From contig JAZHRO010000013.1 in assembly GCA_037157565.1 (NCBI GenBank), forward strand, positions 80,717,501 to 80,781,500: 64,000 nucleotides of DNA, given 5' to 3'. This document shows positions 47,201 to 59,900 of this stretch, one piece after another (the first letter of the stretch is position 1; every line of letters starts with the position of its first letter). The stretch is from Thalassia testudinum (taxonomy: Eukaryota > Streptophyta > Magnoliopsida > Alismatales > Hydrocharitaceae). Below the pieces are notes generated by a model that did no database searches, had not been told where the DNA came from, and saw nothing but the letters and a program-made list of their open reading frames with translations. The translations under genes were made by a program, and so were the position numbers.

Positions 47201-47734
47201 CAGATCCACAGGCGACTCCGCACTGTCAGGAGCAGACAGAAGAGATACGAGGATCGGAGACGCAGAGAGGTGCAATTTGAGGTTGGGGACCACGTCTTTC
47301 TTCGTGTTTCGCCCATGAAGGGCCTGCAGCGGTTTGGGGTGAGAGGGAAGCTAGCGCCGAGGTTTGTGGGGCCCTTTGAGGTCCTGGAGCGGGTTGGACC
47401 CGTTGCTTACAGGCTTGCCCTCCCCTCGCAGCTTTCTAGTGTGCACGACGTGTTCCACGTGTCCAACCTCAGGAAGTACGTAGTCGATCCCAGTCACGTG
47501 CTGAGTCACGAGAGCGTCGAGGTGAGCGACGACTTGACCTACCCCGAGCGGCCAGTGCAGATTCTAGGCCGTGCCGTCCGCAGTTTGAGACGAAAGCAAG
47601 TACCCCTGGTAAAGGTTTTGTGGAGGAGCCAGCGGTACGAGGAGGCTACCTAGGAGCCTGAGGCGGCAATGCGGGAGCGGTACCCGGAACTCTTCGCGAG
47701 TACGTCTTTTCGGACCGGCTTCGGTCCTCTTTGA
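44240..47734 (+). pseudogene. Tekay pol: protease, RT, RNase H, integrase, chromodomain
   Basis: One frame of about 1,165 codons with no indel and five stops: TAG 45407, TAG 46184, TGA 46298, TGA 46646 and TAG 47651. Two of them (46646, 47651) stand where the family has Trp, consistent with G-to-A change. Protease active site is LFDSDATH where DSG is required. RT has RSGYHQLRI and FIDDVLVYS; RNase H has [13 protein letters not shown] and FTNHKSL (Asn for catalytic Asp); integrase has CLVCQQVKAEHQ, MDLVVGLP, VSDRDTRF and YHPQTDGQSERT. The C-terminus EEAT-stop-EPEAAMRERYPELF is the chromodomain-like tail. First codon is not an ATG. Confidence 0.92.
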
Positions 47735-47775
47735 GTTTGTTATGGTATTTATGACGTTTTCCCGCACCCTAGTTA

Positions 47776-47800
47776 GCGCAAGTTTCGGGGACGAATCTTC
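47776..47800 (+). other. Polypurine-type region before the Tekay 3' LTR
   Basis: GTTTCGGGGACGAATCTTCC is the family's usual GGGGACGAA signal before the 3' LTR. About 17 further bases separate it from the LTR start at 47818, so a purine tract proper has been lost or shortened. Confidence 0.5.
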
Positions 47801-47817
47801 CTTTGAGTTTGTTATAT

Positions 47818-50472
47818 TGTTACGAACCGTGCTTTCAAACGTCTTTTAAGACGTCTAGGAGGTGTCCCAGACGTCGTACCAGATGTCTGGTACCACTTCC
47901 AAACGTCTGGGATTCATTTTTTCTGCACGCACACCGTTGCGTCTGCGCGCCTGCACGCGCAGACTTGCTCCGCCTCTTCTTTTTCCCTCTCCCTCCTGCG
48001 CCCTCTGTCGCGCTCTCTCTCTCCTCCTCGCGCGGCCTTAAAAGGGCCACGCCTCTCCCTCACTCCCGTCACCTCCGCCTCCTTCCTCTTCTCCTTCAGC
48101 CAGTGCGCGAGAGCGAGCGCGAGGGTGCAGCGGTAGCGACAGCCGCAGTGAGCGTAGGAGGAGGTGCTGCGCGTGGGAGAGGCGCTCGGCCGTGAGGGCT
48201 CGCCGGGGCTGCTAGGGCCGGCCGGCGGGGGGCACAGCGGGCGTGGGGCGACGCAGGGGGGACTGCTGCGGCTCGAGCAGCAGGCGCACGAGGCGTGACG
48301 CGGCCGGGCATCGCGAGCGGAGGGCGAGTCGCGCACTGGTTCTGGAAAATTTTCCAGAATCAGACGTCTGTGCTTCTAGCCAGATGACGGGCACGACGTC
48401 TGGAAGACTGTCCAGACGTGTGAAAGGTGAGTTTTTCCGTCTTCTTCCTTCCCTTCGATTGACCATACTAAGAGAGAGAGGAAATGGGTACGCGTAGGGT
48501 TTGAGATTCGCATCCAACGCGAATCAGGCGTCTGGCTGCAGTGCCAGACGACTGGAGCGACATTCAGACGTCCGGGGTGACCATTGGACGTCTGGGAACT
48601 AGGCCAGATGCCCCCGCAGGCTTCTGGATGTCTGAGAGACCACACAGAGCAAGGTAAACCCTGTTTCACTTTTTAAGACGTCTGGAATAAGTTCCAAACA
48701 TCTGATTTTGCACTGTTTTGTCGTTTTTGACCCGTTTAGGGCACGTTCGGGTTCCGTTTTCCACGTTTCGAGTTGCATTCTTTTCGGAATTACATCCTCT
48801 ACCCGTCTACAGTAGCTGTACACTGTTTTGAGACACTCCTTGTGTTTGATCCTTGTGATAGGACCCCGTTCCGTTGCAGTCTCGGGGGTCGCGGAGGCAC
48901 GCGGGATTCCCGACCACGCCCCCATTACTCCCGTTGTACCTGGTAGAGTGGCTTTAAGTATAATCTGTTAAATTATGAAACCATAAATAGAACCTAGGAC
49001 ATTGCATGAATCCTAGGAATGAGAAATAGATTGAATGGTAGATTCCTAGGGTGTTGCATGAATCCTAGGGCTGGAAAACTAGATTGTATGATAGATCTTA
49101 GGATATGGCATGAATCCTAGGACGGGAAAACTAGTGGAATGTATGAATACTGCAGTCTTGGAAAATGTGGAAAGGAAATAATAGCTGCCTGTGAATTGAA
49201 TTAACAGCTGCCTGTTATGAATAAATGAACATGATTAAGAATATGGGATGTATGAACGTGAAACTGGAATGTTCTGAGTTAAAGAGCTGGAACCCTACGG
49301 GGAATTAGGAGTAGAACTCCTGGAAAGTGAATGGAGTATAATTGGGGAAGTAAGCTGGCCCTTGAGTACGAAGTACCAAGGAGAGCGACTGTCCCCCCTT
49401 GTTTAGTGCAGAGCGGAGCCAGCCGCCCCAGGGACCCGGAGTAAGGACTGGCCACTCTGTACCGACTTGCTGGCCCTTGTGTACGTAGTACCGAGGAGAG
49501 CTACTAGTGTAGGGAGGTATTAGCTACCCCACGGGTCCCGGGGTTCTGCTAGCCTCCCACACCGACTTGTTAGGCCCACTGGGGCAAACCAGGGTAGTCA
49601 GGCGAGGGTGCGCAGACTGTGGAGGGGCGAGGCCCCTGTTTGGTTACTGTGGAGGGGTTGGACCCCTGTTACTGAGAGGGCTCTGCCCTGTACTGGTTCT
49701 GTGCTGTGCTTTGGGCGCACCCGTTAACGGAAACGACTGACCGCGTGCCAGTGCGGGTTAGCTACTCGTACGTTTACCGCGCGTGCCGTAGTCACCGTTA
49801 CGTCTGTCAGTGACCTTGGGGTGGTTGACTGAGAGTAGGATCACCACGGGGGACTCTCCCGGCCAGGGGAGCACCACGTGCTACTTCTACTGTTCGGAAG
49901 AGACCGCAATCAAGATCGTTCCCACGAGGAACATTCGAGATCAAGTGAAGGATCTGAGAAATAAATAAATTGTGAAACAATAGAAAGACGTAAATAAAGG
50001 AAGAAAGAAACTTAAACAGCTACTGTACACTTTACTGTTTCTTTAGTTTAACTACCACTCTATTCAGCGTTTTGCTGACGTGTTACACTCGTTACCTTTC
50101 AGGACCAGGTGTTGAGCAGCCAGGGTCAGCGGCTGCAGAGGACGCTGGGCCGAGTAGAGTCCAGTAGAGTTACCACTGTTCTCTTGTACCTCTTTTTGTT
50201 CCGTTATAGTGAGTAGTTCATGTTTCCGCTGTACTTTTCTTTACCTGCAGTTCATATTATGTTATGAATGTTGTTCTACTGTTGTGGTGGTATATACTGC
50301 AGTGGTTTCTTTCCTTACTACTGTATTTCCTTACTGTTAGTTATATTCATGCTGAATGTGGTTTATTTTACTGCTCTTTTGGTTACTTCCTCGTTGGACG
50401 ACTAGGTCTTGGGATTAGTCAAGTCGGTCCGGTTCTCGTATCTCGTAGGGACTTGGGAATCGGGTCGTTACA
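47818..50472 (+). repeat. 3' LTR of the Tekay element
   Basis: TGTTACGAACC...GGGTCGTTACA followed by TSD CGCTC. Contains the three palindrome arrays (47850-47908, 48363-48421, 48527-48633), TTAAAAG at 48038-48044 and the 52-bp repeats near 49000-49130. Confidence 0.92.
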
Positions 50473-50477
50473 CGCTC

Positions 50478-50740
50478 TGAAAGTGGAGATGGTGGTGTGT
50501 GGAGTGGAGAGGAGAGGAGGGGAGGGTGGCTTTTATAGAGGCTGTGGGGGTTTAGGGTTTGGGTAGGAAGGAGGAGAAAGGAGAGAGAGAAGAGGTCCTG
50601 CACGCCGCACATGCGCAGGGCGTAGTATGTATACAGAAATTTCATTTCCTGACGTCCGGGAAAGGGTCCAGACGTTTGGAAAGACTTCTGACTGAGACTC
50701 TAGACGTCTTAAAAGGCTAAAAGTGGGATGGGTCTTTACA
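50478..50740 (-). repeat. Solo LTR 2, right part
   Basis: Continues solo LTR 2 after the nested element, with GACGTC-type boxes at 50650-50710, and ends TCTTTACA. Confidence 0.8.
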
Positions 50741-51052
50741 GGTGAGTATCCACCTAAACAGGCATATCATGATGAACATACTGTTTGGTCAAATAACTTA
50801 GACTAATAGATACATGAGTCTAGAATATCTGCCTAAAAACATAAGTGAATAGTTGGGTTCTCTAGCCGGCCGATGGTCTAGTAGACAGACAAACTTCCTA
50901 GCCAACTGAAGGTCTAGCAGATAGTCGATCTTCCTCACCTAATTGAACGTTTGCTTGGCAAGCCAAATGACTCATCCGATAGACTCCAGCTGGATGATAA
51001 TTATTTTCTCTATTACTTCAATTTCACATCCCCCACGGAACATGGGTAACGT

Positions 51053-53699
51053 GTTACAACCCAAGCCCCCAGTCTAGTAGGTGCCCAAGTCAATTTAGAA
51101 TCCACATAAGATCTGATCATCCAACATATAAACATAGAATCATATGAAACATGCATGGCGCATCACATCACAGATATAAATAAGCAATATAAGAAGTAGA
51201 CTAACTGAACTGAAAGGTAAAAAAAACACTCATAGCCATCAAATGTGCAAATATATAATCGAAGAAAACTAGAATAAAAGTACTGAAGAAAACTAACATG
51301 AAATTTACCGAGGAAACTAGGGCACCATCAGCTCCTATAATCGTTGGATCCGATTGTAACTCACTAAGACCTAAGTACGAAGTCTATAAAAAATGTCAAC
51401 AAATGTCGAGTACAATAGCAAACATAGAAAAGAGGGCAGAATTAAGTTACAAAAAAATAAAAAAAAAGTTACTATTCTTAGTTATTCAAGTTTTTTTTAT
51501 TAATCCCATTATCTTGTTTTTCCATATTCCAATTATTATTTGTCGAAATTAGCTTCCTTGGAAGGCTCGAGGAAATTTGACTCCAATATCCTAAATGGTA
51601 AATTAAATATGATACACCTCCTTTACCAAGAGAGAGAATGACCTGCATCCGCTTTGTCTAGTTAACCGCCTTGGGTTCCTAGCCAAGGTGAAGTGGTGAC
51701 TATGGTTTATGTGATGCATGCGAGTAGCTACCCCGTATTGGCACACAGCTAGTCATCTCTATTAAAAATTGCAAAAACAATAACATCAACCACTTCAACA
51801 GTAACGCGAACTGAGAACACTTTAGTACTTTATTGGCCAAAATGATATAACAAATAAGCCGTGGGGAGGTTAGGTCACTCCTTGAGCTAATCTCTGCCCC
51901 CAATAGGTATAGCCAACCATGTCATTGATATCGAGTATGAGATTGACTGTCTAATTGATATCACAAGTTTTCATGTTCATCATCTTATACTATTGTTCTC
52001 AATTTTAACATTTTTGGTGCAACAAGGCATATAGTTCTCATTTCTTTCCATTTTATTTATCCTCATTTCGATTACATTAATTCAAAGTGTCATTAGTATT
52101 ACAAGATGATTATTTCATAACGAAGTTTATTTAATTTTCAAGCTAATTAGAAGATGACATCCTTAAGTGGGTTGGGTTTCGTATTTTATTTCATTTATCC
52201 AACCTACCAAAAGGTTAATCAAGTTATACAGAGCCAATTATCCTCTGATTTTCATCAAGTACCAAAGTCAAAAAATGAACTCAAAGCAGAACTAAAGTAC
52301 TCAGCAAGAGAATCTTGAAACTAATAAGCATAATTTTTTGTTAACATAATGGATATTAGATCATTTATCCAAAACCATCATAGTAAAGGTTACTTTAACT
52401 AAGGACAACAGGAGGTCACAGTGACTCCAAATGAGCAGGTTGGAGGCTCTTGATGTTGCTAGAGCCTCCTTGATCTTTGTGCACATTGGGGATGATGATC
52501 CTAGGTCAATAAAATAGGGACAGGGTCAAAATAAAATTACGAGATTTCTAGGGGTAAAATCAAGATTTACACATTCTAGTGGAGGTTTAAGACTCACCAA
52601 GTTGAAGTTCACGTCGAGACAATTTCAGCGATAGGTGAATCGTTGAAATCGGGTCTTGAAGGGTTCCTATTCAAGCAATTAGATTGAATTTAGTAAGGGC
52701 TAAAATGTAATCACTAAAACTTGAATTTTCTTTTCCATAATTTTTCCAACAATCAACTCCTCCCCCCAACTCTCTTCTTCATGATCCTCTTCTCCCTGCA
52801 ATGCACCCATGCACGTAGGATGGCCTACGGCAATGGTGGTCGTCGCCCTTTTTGTCGACTAACCTTACCTCGACTATGACTAGTTGGGTCAACACCACAA
52901 CACCCTAGCAAGCTTCCGGTGTCGTCCTCACCAACTGAATGTGGCCCACCAACCTCCTCTGCATGCAGCCACCATCGTCGGTTTCCTCATTGTCGATTTC
53001 TAACCATGACGAAAATTGTCATCGCTTTCATCCTCTTGATTGCCACCTCCTTCCTCTTAATTGGCCATCGCCGACAGCTCCTCTCCCCCTTGTCTCCTTC
53101 CCTGCCCATTACCAAAGAACAGGTGAGCAAAATGGATACGTACCTACTTGCCCACGGTTGCCCTCCAATGACTTGTTCTCCTTGATCGATGTCCACATCC
53201 CTCCATCGATGTTGCCTCTGCATCCTTCTTTGATGTAAGACAAAGAAGAGGAAGAGAAGGCTCGGCCTCTCTTTCTCGCACCCCCCTCTCTTATTCTCTC
53301 GTTTTTATAATGACTGCATGCATTCTAAAGGTCTTAAATAGGTCGTAGGTGCAACCTAGATTTCTGGGAATTGCAAGAAAAAGGGCAAAAATAGCCCTTG
53401 CTTGGGTTCAAGTATGCCAACATTCTTGTTTAACATATCTTATGCCTAACTTTTGTTACACAATTCAGATTTCTATGAAATCAATATCATTGGAAAGCTA
53501 ACGACGAGAGGAATCCAATGGTACAAAAAACAACATAATCCACTCAAATTTTTCTAGAGGTTTGACCAATGTTGACCAAAACTCACGTTTTGTTGTTTTC
53601 AAGCCACATTAATCTGATTGATCCCAACTAACGTCAACGGGTTTGCCTTGACACACTTAGTCTAAATTTGAGCTTGCATTTGGATTTTGGGTCATAACA
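51053..53699 (-). mobile_element. Solo LTR 3, older relative of the Tekay LTR family, minus orientation
   Basis: Perfect TSD TAACG (51048-51052, 53700-53704); ends TGTTACAACCC...GGGTCATAACA; length 2647 bp, almost that of the Tekay LTRs. Inside, 51665-51760 aligns with the LTR block found at 30540-30630 and 38340-38420 (GGTGACTA..., AGCTACCCCG...TTGGCAC, GTCAGTCGT-like). The rest has diverged far and the palindrome arrays are absent. Confidence 0.78.
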
Positions 53700-53704
53700 T
53701 AACG

Positions 53705-55780
53705 TGTACGATATGCCATCAATGCAATCAACCATTATAAGCATGACCCAAAAATTACACCTAGTAAGAAGTGCACACATTATAGGGAGCTACATTACTT
53801 ATAGTAGTTGTGACTTCCGCATGGAGGCATGCATGCATAGCACAAGAGAGAGGAAGAATGCGAACTCCCATATCCTCAATCAGCTTAGTGAATATTTGAA
53901 AGTAACTATACTCTCCCTAGACATACACCTATTCTAGGTGGAGTTGGGTCACCAATTTCTTGTCTTGCATGAGATTTGTCTTTTCTTATGAATGGACCTT
54001 GTTCTCAATTCTTAAACCCAATAGGGCCCAATGAAGAAAGGCTCCAATTAGGTTTCTAAGACTAATACAAAGGAAAAAATAAAAAGATAAAAGAGAAGAG
54101 AGGTTTATAATAATGAGCTCTCCATCAAGTTAGACAACGGAGATGATGGAAGACAAGATCAGTTGGAAGCTAAAGTTGAAGATGGAGCCAACGGAGATGC
54201 TACTCTTATGCACACCAAGGGTTCCCTCAAACCATGCACATATTTGCTGAATAAGGAGACGTTCACCAAGCTTTGCTTCTTCATGAGAGAGGTTTGGAGG
54301 TGGAGAGGACTTATGGAGTTGGGGGAGTGAAATGGTGGTGGATGGCCATTGGAGGGGTTGAAGGAAGAGAGGAGATGGAGATGGAAAGGAGGAAGATGAT
54401 GGAGAGGATGGGAAAGAAAGGTGATTGGTGTGGGAAAATGGAAGGAGAGGAGGTTATGAAGGTGGTAGAGATGTGGTGGTGGTGGAGGATAGGGAAGAAG
54501 TGGGGCATTCATGGGAGATGGTGAAGATGGGAGAGGAAGGGTTTGGTGTGAGTAGGTAGGCAGAGGGGGTTGGGACATGAGAGATGAGGAAGGGGGGGGT
54601 GGGGGTGTTGATTAGCGTGGAAATTACTAGGTTGGTGGGAAGGGTAGTTTCCTAGGTTCAAGGAAATGGGGTCGAGGGAATTGTTTTTGAATGGGGCATG
54701 GATATAGTTGGTGCAAAGATTGTTAAGAGAAAATAAGAGGTGTTGGCACATGAAAAGTAGGGAGAGGTGGCATATGGAGGAGAGGAGAGAGAATATTTTT
54801 GGAGGGTAAAATTGGCAGGAAGTAGAGAAATTACCTAATTGTATTTTAAGAAAGGTTAGGAAGGGATTTATTGGACGAGTGGTGAATAACGATGATATAG
54901 GGGTGGTTTAGGGAATAAGAGGAGATGTAAGAATGGAGGAGGAAGGGATTGGCGTTGAATAAAAAGGAGGGGGAGGGTAAGGTGGCATGAGATGGCAAAA
55001 AGAGAGGTAGGGCTTTATGGAAGCGAAGAGACAATGGAAAGGTATTAATGGAGAGAAAAATAATAATAATAAAAAAAAAATTAATCTCTCCATTTTAAAA
55101 TTGTGGTCATTAAAAGAATGACGTGTGATAAATGAATGAGTATGAAATGTCATACAATCAACTCACATAGAGGATTAAATCTAAATATTTTGTATTAGTC
55201 ATTTGACCTAATTAGGAGCCAATTTCACATTTTCTGAGCCTAATTAATTCAATGGACTATGTTATTTGAAATTGACCAAGTAAGAACCTAATTAAAGTCA
55301 TGTACGATCTAATTAAGATTTTAGGTTACATATTGAGACTCTTAAGGTTTTACTTGGTTCAAAAGCTTCTCTCTCAAAGGTTTTGATATTTGACTTCTTT
55401 AGCTTCTAGATCTAGACATTATGTAATTACATGAAAATAAACATTTAATTTCTCTAATTTAATCTCTATTTCGGTGAATAGCATAAAATACATCTGACTA
55501 GATTTTCATGCAATCCGATGCACAATAAGTTTAGAAATTCCAGTAAAATGATGTAAATAAAATACGTACATGCAATTTCATCGTGAAAATAGATGAAGAG
55601 GCGTTAAACAGTAAAATGTTGGGGGGAAGGGAAGGGGTATCCATATAAATACCAAGGACTATAGCGTTTCCACAGGGCTACAGGTAACCCTTTCTACAGT
55701 GTTCATCTTTGGAAAGGCTACAAAGAAAACTGGTGCCGTAAAGAGTTGTTTAATCACTTAAACAGAAATAAACAAAAACA
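53705..55780. other. Intergenic; relic of Tat LTR end and purine-rich tract
   Basis: 53905-53975 (CTAGACATACACCT...GTTGGGTCACCAATTTCTTGTC) resembles the downstream part of the Tat LTRs at 14178-14220 and 21195-21245. 54270-55080 is GGA/GGT-rich and yields only low-complexity frames on both strands. No gene is supported. Confidence 0.45.
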
Positions 55781-56209
55781 AATCAGCGTTAATTTGAAAT
55801 TTGAAAGGTAACAAACGACCATGAAAACCACAACAATGTGCTGGATTGTGGGCGCTTCCTAGACAGTGAAGAATACAACCTTTGATGAAGTATAGCATGC
55901 TTCTCAAGTGGTTTAGTGGCTGAGCAAGTGGTTTTCCATCTAAAAAGACCAGGTTTTGTTGCCAAGCGATGAAGCCAGCTGAGAACTGACAACCTGAAGA
56001 GGTTTTATGGATGTCATCATATCAGTGTATGGTATCTGTAGATGTCTGGTCAGGCGCATGAAGATGCAGTAGAGCCGCTTTCTTTCATTTTTTTGTTGTT
56101 CCCCTCCAACTGTAAGCCCAAGGAGGATCTAACTACAAGATAATTTATATCACAACAATGCATTGCCATTACACTGGATGAAAGAATGGATTGTTTATGC
56201 CTGTTGTAA

Positions 56210-56951
56210 TCATTGATGGCAAACAACAGCCCCATTAGCCCAAATTTCCCTGGATGTACCCGTCACATAGAGTGGAATCCTTGAACTTTGCACCCTCAGG
56301 CGACGTACTAGATCATGAAGCCACTCGAAAGTAAGTTTTGACTGTGCATTTAGCTCCTCCCTCAGATGTGGTTGATTCCTGAACCAATCACCCAACATCT
56401 TGTGAACGTGAGATCGAATCATCCTCCATGGCACAGGATGCTGCTCACACAGCTTAAGGTACTCTGCAATTAAATCCGTCTGATCTAAGCCTCCATCTTT
56501 TTTATTGTCATCAACATCTTTCCATTCAGCTGTCCTGTATCCAGCAAAGAGGGCTGGGTTCTCAAGGAGAGTTTCAGCTGAGAGGACGCCATCAACACCA
56601 GTGTAACTCAAGCAATCACGAACATCTTCCAAATGGCGAATGTTTCCATTGGCAAGGACAGGAATCCGCAGGGCATCTTTCACAGCCTTTATGGCATCCC
56701 AATCCGCTCGGAATTTCCTGCTATCCTTTTCATCTCTTGTTCGTCCATGGACAGCTAGGAGGGAACAACCAGCCTCCTCAAGCATTTTTGCATAAGCTAT
56801 TGTGTCATCCAGCTTTGGAAATATCCGGATCTTACATGAAACAGGAACTTGGAGATTAGAAGCCAGCTTTTCAACAAGGGATCTTATCAAGGGGAGGTTG
56901 TCCATTAGGAAAGCACCGTAATTCCCGCGCTTTGCAATCCTCTGGGGGCAT
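56210..56951 (-). CDS. DUS1L: DUS1-like exon 3 and stop
   Basis: Starts with the catalytic GCPQR block after acceptor CAG (56954-56952), runs 246 codons and ends NGAVVCHQ with TGA at 56212-56210. The C-terminal [18 protein letters not shown] helix region is present. Confidence 0.93.
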
Positions 56952-59900
56952 CTGTAAGGGCATCAGTGAAATTATTTTTAACCAAAACACGACAGTTACC
57001 AGTAACCTATTAAAGTCAGAAAACAAAAAGATTTCCTAAGAAAATAAACATTATACAAATAGCTGTTATGAAGGCACATAGTTCCTTAAGGCTGTGTTTG
57101 AATGTGAGGTAAATAGGTGAGATAGCTGACATGTCATGGGTAAGATGAATAGTACAATAAATAGTGATGAGATTGTTCTTCTAATGGATTATGATGCATA
57201 CAAGGATAGTGCAAGTGACAGTAGGACAGTTAAACGGGTTGGGTCCAACCCGTTTATTAAATAGGTTTACATACTTCAACCCAAACCCGACTTGTTCACA
57301 CTCGTCAAACCTGACCTGACCCAACCCGTTTAACCCATTTAATCATTGGTTAAACGGGTTAAATGGGTAAACATTAGGGTTAAATAGGTTAAATGGGTTA
57401 AACGTAAGGATTTCTTTCTCATTAATCGGGTTTATCAAATTGAGTGGGTTTATGGGGGTAAACCCGAACCCAACCCATTTAATAAATGGGTTAAACGGGT
57501 TTAAACCCGTTTAATGTAATCGGGTTCAGGTCAGGTTTGAATCCGTTAATTGGGTTGAGTTCAGGTCGGGTTAGGTGGGTTCAGTTTTTTTTTTTTGACA
57601 GCTATAAGTGATGGTCGCATGGAGGTGGATGTAGTGAACATTGGCAACCGAAGCGATCAAATCAAATTGCATGGGGATCTACATGTGTGTGGGATAAATC
57701 TCTCATATCCCACAAGTTATCCTATTCACGCGAGATGAAATTTATCCCACAAGAGTATCATGTCTACCATCAGGATGTATTCTTGTGAAAAACCAGCATA
57801 GTCAACATCCATTGAAAGAGGAAAATGGGACAGTGGGATCAGGCTCATTCGCTCTATGCAGACTCTCATTAGGAATGCAGGAATACATTTGCAGATACGT
57901 TGCTGTGCACTATACATATTGAAAATTGGCTACTAAATCATATAGAATTCCTCTTCAAAAAGAATCATGGAGAATTACCCAAGATTGATATCCACGTAGT
58001 CGCAGTAAGGTTCTACAATCCTTGCTGCATCCAGCAAGGTATCAGGATCATTAGCACAAAACTGAACAAAAAGTGGACGATCTTCCTGAAAATAAAAAAG
58101 AAAGAAAAAATATATACCCAAATGAACAGCACATTCCATAGAGAATCACAGTGAGATCATATTCAGAGCATAAAAAAGGTAAAAAAAATTGCAGTATAAT
58201 GAAACTGTTGTGACACACCTTACGTACAGAAACAGAGAAATATGCAAAGGTCACCAAACATACGATTTTTTTTAAGTACCAAAAGTTTTTTTTTTTTAAT
58301 TTCATTTATTCATTTGAGCAGAAGGATGTGTGTCAAACAAAAAACTATACAAATTGCAAAACTTCAAGATAAAGACATTCTTTTTGAAGAAAGAGAGAAC
58401 AGATAAAATGGAGCAAAACCAAACTTCAAAAATCAGAACATATTAATGAAAATTCTCTCTATCATATACTAGAGCCCTCCTGGGACTTCATTGAGGTGAA
58501 AACCCTGTTCTAAAGAGGTAATAATTCATTTAAGGATGGCCCATTCCCTTCGTTGCATTGCTGTTTTTTTTCTGAGGAAAAGTTACATTGTTACATTAAG
58601 TGTGTGCTTTGATAGCCTAAGCCAAGAAAGGAAGGCTAATCAATCCGTCTAAACTGATATCTTGTGTTTTAAGTATGCATGCTATGAGGCCCCATTTGGA
58701 TCAGCATTAAGGCCCCTGGTTTAATCTCAGGAGGATGGCAGTCTGGGCAGAAGAAGGCATATGGCACTCATGATAGTGGCATCAACTTATCCTGGTTTAA
58801 TCTTGCTATCCACATCGATCACCTGAAATTTCTTCACATGCTATGAATGGTAGCAATGGTACTACCACAATTAGGGTAGCAGGAAATGTTCAAAGAGTTT
58901 TGACCATAGTCTTCACTGATTCTGGAAATGCTATTAACTTCTTGGACGTTAGAATTATATCCAAAATGCCTTTGAAGGGTTACATATCCAAATCCCAAGT
59001 CATGGTTGCGATGGCATAAAGCCAGTTAAGCCACCAGTTCAGGCAAATGTGCAGGGGTTCAAACCACACAGCTTTAAATTTTCATTTCTTGCCTTCAGAA
59101 TGCTGTGATTCTGCTTTTAAGGCAGAATGGTTCGAGAAATTGAGTACTATAGAGTGGTAACTTGTGAAACTTTTAATGAATTTTCTTTCTGATGGCAAGA
59201 GATTCTTTACAGTGCCTACTAAGCAGATATATATGATTGCAATCAAATAGTTCCTAAATAATTAGCAGTTGCAAAGACAGCTTTTATTATCCAAGTCTTA
59301 GGTACCCATCCAACTCTTCAACCAACTTCTAACCATCCTTCAAAATTGAGGGCCCTCAAAGACTACCAGTATATCTTCCTTATTCCACGTTGGCTTACTT
59401 CAAAAGAGAGATTGTGACCATATATTTGTATGATTAATAAAGCATCTTTAGTAGCTAGACCACCTTATTGTCATTCCCTACTTCAGAAAGGTGTAATTGA
59501 GCATCAAATTAAGGATGCATTGAGGCCTAGCACAAACTCTTCTACAGCTCCATTGTTGCTGGTCAAGAACCTAGATGGGTCTTAGTGTCTATGTCTTGAT
59601 TATGGCGGTTTAACTGCTATTACAATCAAGGACCAATTCCCAATTCCCCTCACTGGTGATTTGTTGTACATATTGGTCAACCTCCAATACTTCACTAAGC
59701 TTGAAATTAGGTTTATGCACCATATTTACCAGGTATTTTCATCCATTTTAGGTTCCAATTGATAAGCTTTTTCAAGCCCATGTCAGCAAATGTCTTAGTA
59801 TTCTTTGATGACAGCTTGGTTTATAGATGCTTTTTTGACTTTCATCTTTCGCATCTGATAGTACTTCAAGTTCTCAGGCAGCACAATTTTTTGTTGAAGA

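Larger units (their letters stand above)
40119..50472 (+). mobile_element. Full-length Tekay/Del-type chromovirus (Ty3/gypsy)
   Basis: Two LTRs (40119-42793, 2675 bp; 47818-50472, 2655 bp) and a perfect TSD CGCTC (40114-40118, 50473-50477) bound a 10.35-kb element. The initiator-Met primer site, gag with zinc knuckle, PR-RT-RH-INT in one frame, and a C-terminal chromodomain-like block mark the Tekay/Del clade, which also has long LTRs. The pol frame is free of indels and broken only by five stops, so it is the youngest element in the window, yet not autonomous. It sits inside a solo LTR of its own family in opposite orientation. Confidence 0.92.

Noticed and set aside
54159..54578. 139-codon Pro/His-rich frame, minus strand
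   Set aside because: Purine-rich low-complexity tract with no conserved motif; frames are open on both strands.
57230..57590. Interstitial telomere repeats
   Set aside because: Units are GGGTTAAACGGG and GGGTTAAAT rather than TTTAGGG, and orientation alternates.
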